DNA from: an uncultured Aquimonas sp.
Lineage (GTDB): Bacteria; Pseudomonadota; Gammaproteobacteria; Xanthomonadales; Xanthomonadaceae
Direction: 5' to 3'
Assembly (NCBI RefSeq): GCF_937888285.1
Contig: NZ_CALART010000068.1
Coordinates: 15,277 to 79,276, forward strand
Length of the DNA stretch: 64,000 bases
The first letter of the stretch is position 1; the number at the start of each line of letters is the position of its first letter. Shown piece after piece: positions 61,003-64,000 of this stretch. The notes beneath the pieces were generated by a model that searched no databases, had not been told where the DNA came from, and worked only from the letters and a program-made list of their open reading frames with translations. Both the position numbers and the translations under genes were made by a program.

Positions 61003-61050
61003 CCATAGGGTGCGCCCCGGCCCACCATGAGCTCAACGCATGCCCGCGTG
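61003..61050. repeat. GGTGGGCC-type repeat, copy 2
   Basis: CCCATAGGGTGCGCCCCGGC then CCACCATGAGCTCAACGCATGCC (parts). It has one change in the first stem arm relative to the other copies. Preceded at about 60961 by ATAGCGCGCCAA, as in copy 3. Confidence 0.7.
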
Positions 61051-61103
61051 GTGCATTTCCGTCTGGGCCACGCCGCCAATGGAGACCCCGAACCGAAACC
61101 GCG

Positions 61104-62129
61104 CTACTCCGCCGCAGGCGTGCCCGCGGCAGGGTCCTGCAGCTCTGCAAGCAGGCCCCGCACCGCCTGCACCACGGCGAGCGGCTGATCCAGCTGGATG
61201 TCGTGTCCTGTGCCCGGCACCTCGATGGCCGAGCTGCGCGAAGACGCCGCGAGGATGCGTGCATGGGTCTGCTCGCGCGCTTCGGCGATCACCTTGAGCA
61301 CCTCTTCGGGTGCGTCTTCATCGCGCAGGCCGGCGCTCAGCAGCACCAGCGGAATCGCGCCGTAGGACTCATCGGCAGGCACGGCTTCCGCAAACACCGC
61401 GATGTTGCTCGCCAGCTCCGATCGCAGCGTGCGCCAGTAGGCGGGCTTCGACTTGTTGTTCACCGCGGCTGCCGCGACGCGTTCACCCATCCAGGCCGGC
61501 TGCGCGCGCAGGCAGCGCTGTTGGATCGTTTCGGCATCGTTCGCCACTGCCGCTTCTTCGCAGCGCATCAGCACGGCGTCGCGCTGCGGCAGCATCGCGG
61601 CGATCTGCTGCTTCCAGTCTTCCGGCATGCCGGCATCCGCACCCTGCTCGGGTGGGTCGATCAGCACCAAGCCCGCGACCTGCTGCGGATGACGCTGCGC
61701 AAAGCGACGCACGATATTGCTGCCCAGCGAATGACCCACCAGCAGGACCGGCACCGGCAGCTCGGCTGCCTCGATCAGTGCCTGCAGATCGGCGACATCC
61801 GCATCGAGATCACGTGGCATCGGGCCTTCGTCGCTGAAGCCATAGCCCGCGCGATCGTAGGCACAGACGTGCGTCAGTTCGGCCAGCCCCGGCTGCACCC
61901 GATACCAGGTGCTGGAGTCCGCGTTGCCGCCCGCTTCCAGCAGGATCACCGGCCCGCCCTCACCGCTGCAGCGCAGGTTCAAGGCCCGGCCATCCGCCAA
62001 GGCCACGCGTTGCCCCTCGGTCGCATATGACTCGTCGATCGGATCGACCGCCGTGTCGGCGCCTTGGGCTGCAGCAGAAGTCAGAGCGAGAAGTGCAGCA
62101 GACAGGGCGAGCCGGAAGAAAGTGCGCAT
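61104..62129 (-). CDS. Secreted alpha/beta hydrolase
   Basis: 341 residues from ATG 62127-62129 (AAGGAA about nine bases upstream). Signal peptide (FRLALSAALLALTSAAAQGA). The fold is clear: VILLEAGGNADSSTWYRVQP, the oxyanion/strand region YDRAGYGFSDEGP, nucleophile Ser in LVGHSLGSNIVRRF, an acidic residue in the LSAGLRDED segment and His in VPGTGHDIQLDQP. A periplasmic esterase or lipase-like enzyme; substrate unknown. The upstream gap holds repeats. Confidence 0.9.
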   Translation of the reverse strand: MRTFFRLALSAALLALTSAAAQGADTAVDPIDESYATEGQRVALADGRALNLRCSGEGGPVILLEAGGNADSSTWYRVQPGLAELTHVCAYDRAGYGFSDEGPMPRDLDADVADLQALIEAAELPVPVLLVGHSLGSNIVRRFAQRHPQQVAGLVLIDPPEQGADAGMPEDWKQQIAAMLPQRDAVLMRCEEAAVANDAETIQQRCLRAQPAWMGERVAAAAVNNKSKPAYWRTLRSELASNIAVFAEAVPADESYGAIPLVLLSAGLRDEDAPEEVLKVIAEAREQTHARILAASSRSSAIEVPGTGHDIQLDQPLAVVQAVRGLLAELQDPAAGTPAAE

Positions 62130-62280
62130 GGATGAACATTCCTTGTAGTGAGCTGGCGCAGCTGCAAACACATGGCAGCGCGCAGGGTAAGCCTTCAAAT
62201 GGTGAATGCCTACATAGCGCGCCAACACGCGCCCCTCCACATCAGGCTTCGACACCGCTACGCGCCCTGCGGCAAGGCGC

Positions 62281-62330
62281 CAATAGGGTGGGCCCCGGCC
62301 CACCATGAGCTAGACGCCCGTACCGGTCTT
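62281..62330. repeat. GGTGGGCC-type repeat, copy 3
   Basis: CAATAGGGTGGGCCCCGGC then CCACCATGAGCTAGACGCCC. It lies in the same position relative to the hydrolase remnant as copy 4 does relative to the intact hydrolase gene. Confidence 0.75.
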
Positions 62331-62395
62331 CGCCAAGGCCCCGCCCTCCCATCGCGAAAGCCCGCGCGAGGCCAGCGGGCAAAGACAAACCTACA

Positions 62396-62497
62396 CCTCC
62401 GACACTCTGCACCGCTGCGCCAGCATCCCGCTCGCCGTATCGAGATCCAGACGTGCCACCTGCAGCCTCAGTCGGCCCTGCGGCTGCCAGCAGGTCA
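62396..62497 (-). pseudogene. 3' remnant of a carbon-nitrogen hydrolase gene
   Basis: Read on the minus strand it encodes CWQPQGRLRLQVARLDLDTA then SGMLAQRCRVSEV and a stop. The intact hydrolase at the right edge ends CWQPHGVPGLLVADLDLSAA then TGLLAQRCRVSGQ. This is plainly the C-terminus of a homologue cut off by the vapBC pair, which lies directly upstream. The DNA identity continues beyond the stop codon into the downstream repeat. Confidence 0.85.
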
Positions 62498-62502
62498 CTC
62501 GC

Positions 62503-62922
62503 TCAATCCGCGACATCCGAAGCCCAGTCCTCCACGCTCAAGCCGCTGACGCGCGCAAACTCGCGCATGTTGTGCGTCACCAGCGTGGCCGCATCGGCCA
62601 GGGCGTGGCAGGCGATCCAAAGATCGTTCGCGCCGATCGGCGTGCCCTGATCCTTCAGGCGTGTCGCCTGCTCGGCGTAGTGCCGACAAATTGCCGGCCC
62701 GGTCGGATAGCGGATTGGCACCTGGCGGCTGAGCTGGTCAAGGCGGCGCAGCACCTCGGCCTTGCGCGTGCTGCGCTCAGCGCCCTTGAGCAGCTCCGCC
62801 CAAGTGATGAAGGACATGCAGATTTCGTCGGACTCGGGCAGCGCATCGATGCGCTGGGCGACGCTGGGCGGTCGGTTCTTGATCAGGTAGATCAGGATGT
62901 TGGTGTCGAGCAGATAGATCAC
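62503..62922 (-). CDS. vapC: Type II toxin VapC (PIN ribonuclease)
   Basis: 139 residues, typical VapC. Acidic PIN residues: D6 in YLLDTNILIY, E43 in TWAELLKGAER, D100 in GANDLWIACHAL; the fourth position is N118 in THNMREFARV, as in many VapCs. Such toxins cleave initiator tRNA or rRNA when released from VapB. It overlaps vapB by ATGA. Its stop lies only about 5 bp from the hydrolase remnant, which marks an insertion or recombination joint. Confidence 0.95.
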   Translation of the reverse strand: MIYLLDTNILIYLIKNRPPSVAQRIDALPESDEICMSFITWAELLKGAERSTRKAEVLRRLDQLSRQVPIRYPTGPAICRHYAEQATRLKDQGTPIGANDLWIACHALADAATLVTHNMREFARVSGLSVEDWASDVAD

Positions 62923-63182
62923 AGGGGCTCGCGCTCCTGCACATCGGGCTGGCTGGCACGTTCCGCCTCCAGGGCCGCCACGAACTCAGCGTCGGCGTCG
63001 GCCAGCGCCTCAAGGGCTTCAAGCAGGGCAGCACCACGCCGCGCACGCAGCGGATGGATGATCAGATCACCCGCCTCGTTGCGGGTGATGGTGACGCGGT
63101 CGGTATCCAGCTTGAACTCGGCCGGGATGCGCACGGCCTGGCTGTTGCCGTTGTTGAACACACGAGAGGTCAGGGTCGCCAT
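62919..63182 (-). CDS. vapB: Antitoxin VapB (AbrB-type)
   Basis: 87 residues from ATG 63180-63182, with AGG eight bases upstream; a GTG three codons earlier is less likely. The N-terminus (LTSRVFNNGNSQAVRIPAEF, then VTITRNEAGDLIIHPL) is the AbrB/MazE-like swapped-hairpin DNA-binding domain that represses the operon. The C-terminal acidic helix (EALADADAEFVAALE) should neutralise VapC. The sequence before the start (GTACACACACTCAAG on the minus strand) is locally AT-rich and may hold promoter and operator. Confidence 0.93.
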   Translation of the reverse strand: MATLTSRVFNNGNSQAVRIPAEFKLDTDRVTITRNEAGDLIIHPLRARRGAALLEALEALADADAEFVAALEAERASQPDVQEREPL

Positions 63183-63295
63183 GGCTGGCACCTGTGTTTA
63201 CTTGAGTGTGTGTACTTTGGGGCGCCGCGTGCTGAGCTGCAAGCCCAGCCAGCTGCCCAGCGCGAGCCGATACCCCACACCGCCGCGCCACCGAG

Positions 63296-63345
63296 CACCC
63301 ATAGGGTGGGCCCTGGCCCACCGTGAGCCCTACGCTTGCCCCGGT
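63296..63345. repeat. GGTGGGCC-type repeat, copy 4
   Basis: CCCATAGGGTGGGCCCTGGC then CCACCGTGAGCCCTACGCTTGCC (parts). It is followed by sequence homologous to that after copy 3 and then by the 3' end of the hydrolase gene; together they form the right copy of a duplication of about 215 bp that flanks vapBC. Confidence 0.75.
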
Positions 63346-63406
63346 CCTCACCAACGCCTTGCCATCACCTTGCAGGCCTGCGCGCGAGGCATGCGGCACA
63401 GTGCAA

Positions 63407-64000
63407 CTACTGTCCCGACACCCTGCACCGCTGCGCCAGCAACCCGGTCGCCGCACTCAAATCCAGATCCGCCACCAGCAACCCGGGCACCCCATGCGGC
63501 TGCCAGCAGACCAGCCGACCATCGGGACCAGCGATGGCTGAGGTGATCGGCACGCCATCGCTCGCACAGTTGACCGAAGCGAAGTAAACGGTGTTCTCGG
63601 CGGCGCGGCAGCGCACGGCCATCTCGTGGAAGCTGCCGGCGGGGTCGGCAAAGGTCTGCGGGCGGAAGCCGCCGGGCTCGCCTATAGCGGCATGCGGATG
63701 AAACACGACCTGCGCGCCTCGCCGCGCCGCCCAGCGCACCGTCTCGGGATAGCGCCAGCCCTCGTGGCAGATCACCACGCCAAAGCGCAGCGGCCCCACG
63801 CTGAACACCTGCCGCTCGCTGCCGTAGGCGGGGTAGGCGGGCTCCTCGTCCGGATCGATCTGGCCCTTGTCCTGCCAGCCGAGGATCTCGCCATCGGCAC
63901 CGATCACGCAGGCGCTGACCTGCAGCCCGCGTTCGGTGATGCGCTGTAAGCGTCCGGCTGTCTCACCTTCCAACCTGACCCGATCTTCCTGACCGTCGCC
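63407..64000 (-). CDS. Carbon-nitrogen (nitrilase superfamily) hydrolase, partial
   Basis: The C-terminal 197 residues or so; the frame stays open to the window edge, so the N-terminus with the catalytic Glu is missing. A likely catalytic Lys is in WQDKGQIDP and the nucleophile Cys is in FGVVICHEGWRYPETV, followed by GAQVVFHPHAA and NTVYFASVNCASDGVP. These are typical for amidase/nitrilase family enzymes. Substrate unknown. The 3' end is duplicated beyond vapBC. Confidence 0.88.
   Translation of the reverse strand, partial: GDGQEDRVRLEGETAGRLQRITERGLQVSACVIGADGEILGWQDKGQIDPDEEPAYPAYGSERQVFSVGPLRFGVVICHEGWRYPETVRWAARRGAQVVFHPHAAIGEPGGFRPQTFADPAGSFHEMAVRCRAAENTVYFASVNCASDGVPITSAIAGPDGRLVCWQPHGVPGLLVADLDLSAATGLLAQRCRVSGQ

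Larger units (their letters stand above)
60642..61103. other. 462-bp gap after the LRV protein
   Basis: No gene is supported. It contains a terminator-like hairpin at its left end and a GGTGGGCC-type repeat at its right end. Confidence 0.55.
62130..62502. other. 373-bp gap with repeat and gene remnant
   Basis: Contains, from left to right, a region similar to 60961-61050, a GGTGGGCC repeat and the 3' remnant of a carbon-nitrogen hydrolase gene. No intact gene. Confidence 0.65.

Overview
The window is about 70 percent GC, densely packed, and looks like a chromosomal segment of a gammaproteobacterium in the order Lysobacterales (Xanthomonadales, family Lysobacteraceae or a close relative). The evidence is indirect: heptameric G-rich tandem repeats of the type known from xanthomonads, holD next to rimI, an Mla operon led by pssA, secreted beta-helix proteins ending in a GFE tail, and many four-base ATGA/GTGA gene overlaps. 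The species cannot be named from the sequence. I saw no rRNA, tRNA, transposase or CRISPR array.

Layout. 1-7537 (minus strand): a thiazole/oxazole-modified peptide (TOMM/LAP) cluster. In transcription order it has a precursor peptide with a G-[C/S/T]-X core, an ABC exporter, an unknown protein, a YcaO cyclodehydratase, a short zinc-binding E1-like partner, a recognition-domain/double-nitroreductase fusion and an HESAH membrane protease that runs off the edge. 7538-20129: a repeat-bearing spacer, two poorly known genes, pyruvate kinase, a metallopeptidase, an M28 peptidase, mscL, the amgK-murU cell-wall recycling pair with an HDAC-like deacylase, and a cobalamin adenosyltransferase with a DUF6580 membrane protein. 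20336-31001 (plus): two ubiquinone hydroxylases, a four-repeat Cys-rich secreted protein, a LytS/LytTR two-component pair and an RND pump with its adaptor downstream.

31053-39288 (minus): a long probable operon with pssA, a GAF/PP2C/HATPase switch protein, a STAS protein, mlaE, mlaF, mlaD, an auxiliary lipoprotein, holD, rimI and an HDOD gene. It is interrupted by five blocks of exactly four 7-bp G4-type repeats, one of them inside the 5' end of mlaF. 39454-45947 (plus): a DUF4124 protein, an ECF sigma factor with cupin anti-sigma, a COG4315-type protein, a DUF3034 barrel with a periplasmic truncated haemoglobin, and proS.

46039-49397 (plus) has visibly lower GC and carries a tightly coupled cassette: DUF3696 ATPase, PIN nuclease and RNA ligase, followed by a SUKH-type protein. 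I regard it as the best candidate for an undescribed defence or RNA-damage/repair system. 49594-64000: two secreted beta-helix proteins, a DLH-HIT-pxpB-pxpC operon, a repeat-filled spacer, an MscS-type channel, a bactofilin-like/LRV repeat protein, a lipase-like hydrolase, and a vapBC toxin-antitoxin pair sitting between duplicated 3' ends of a carbon-nitrogen hydrolase gene, which runs off the right edge.
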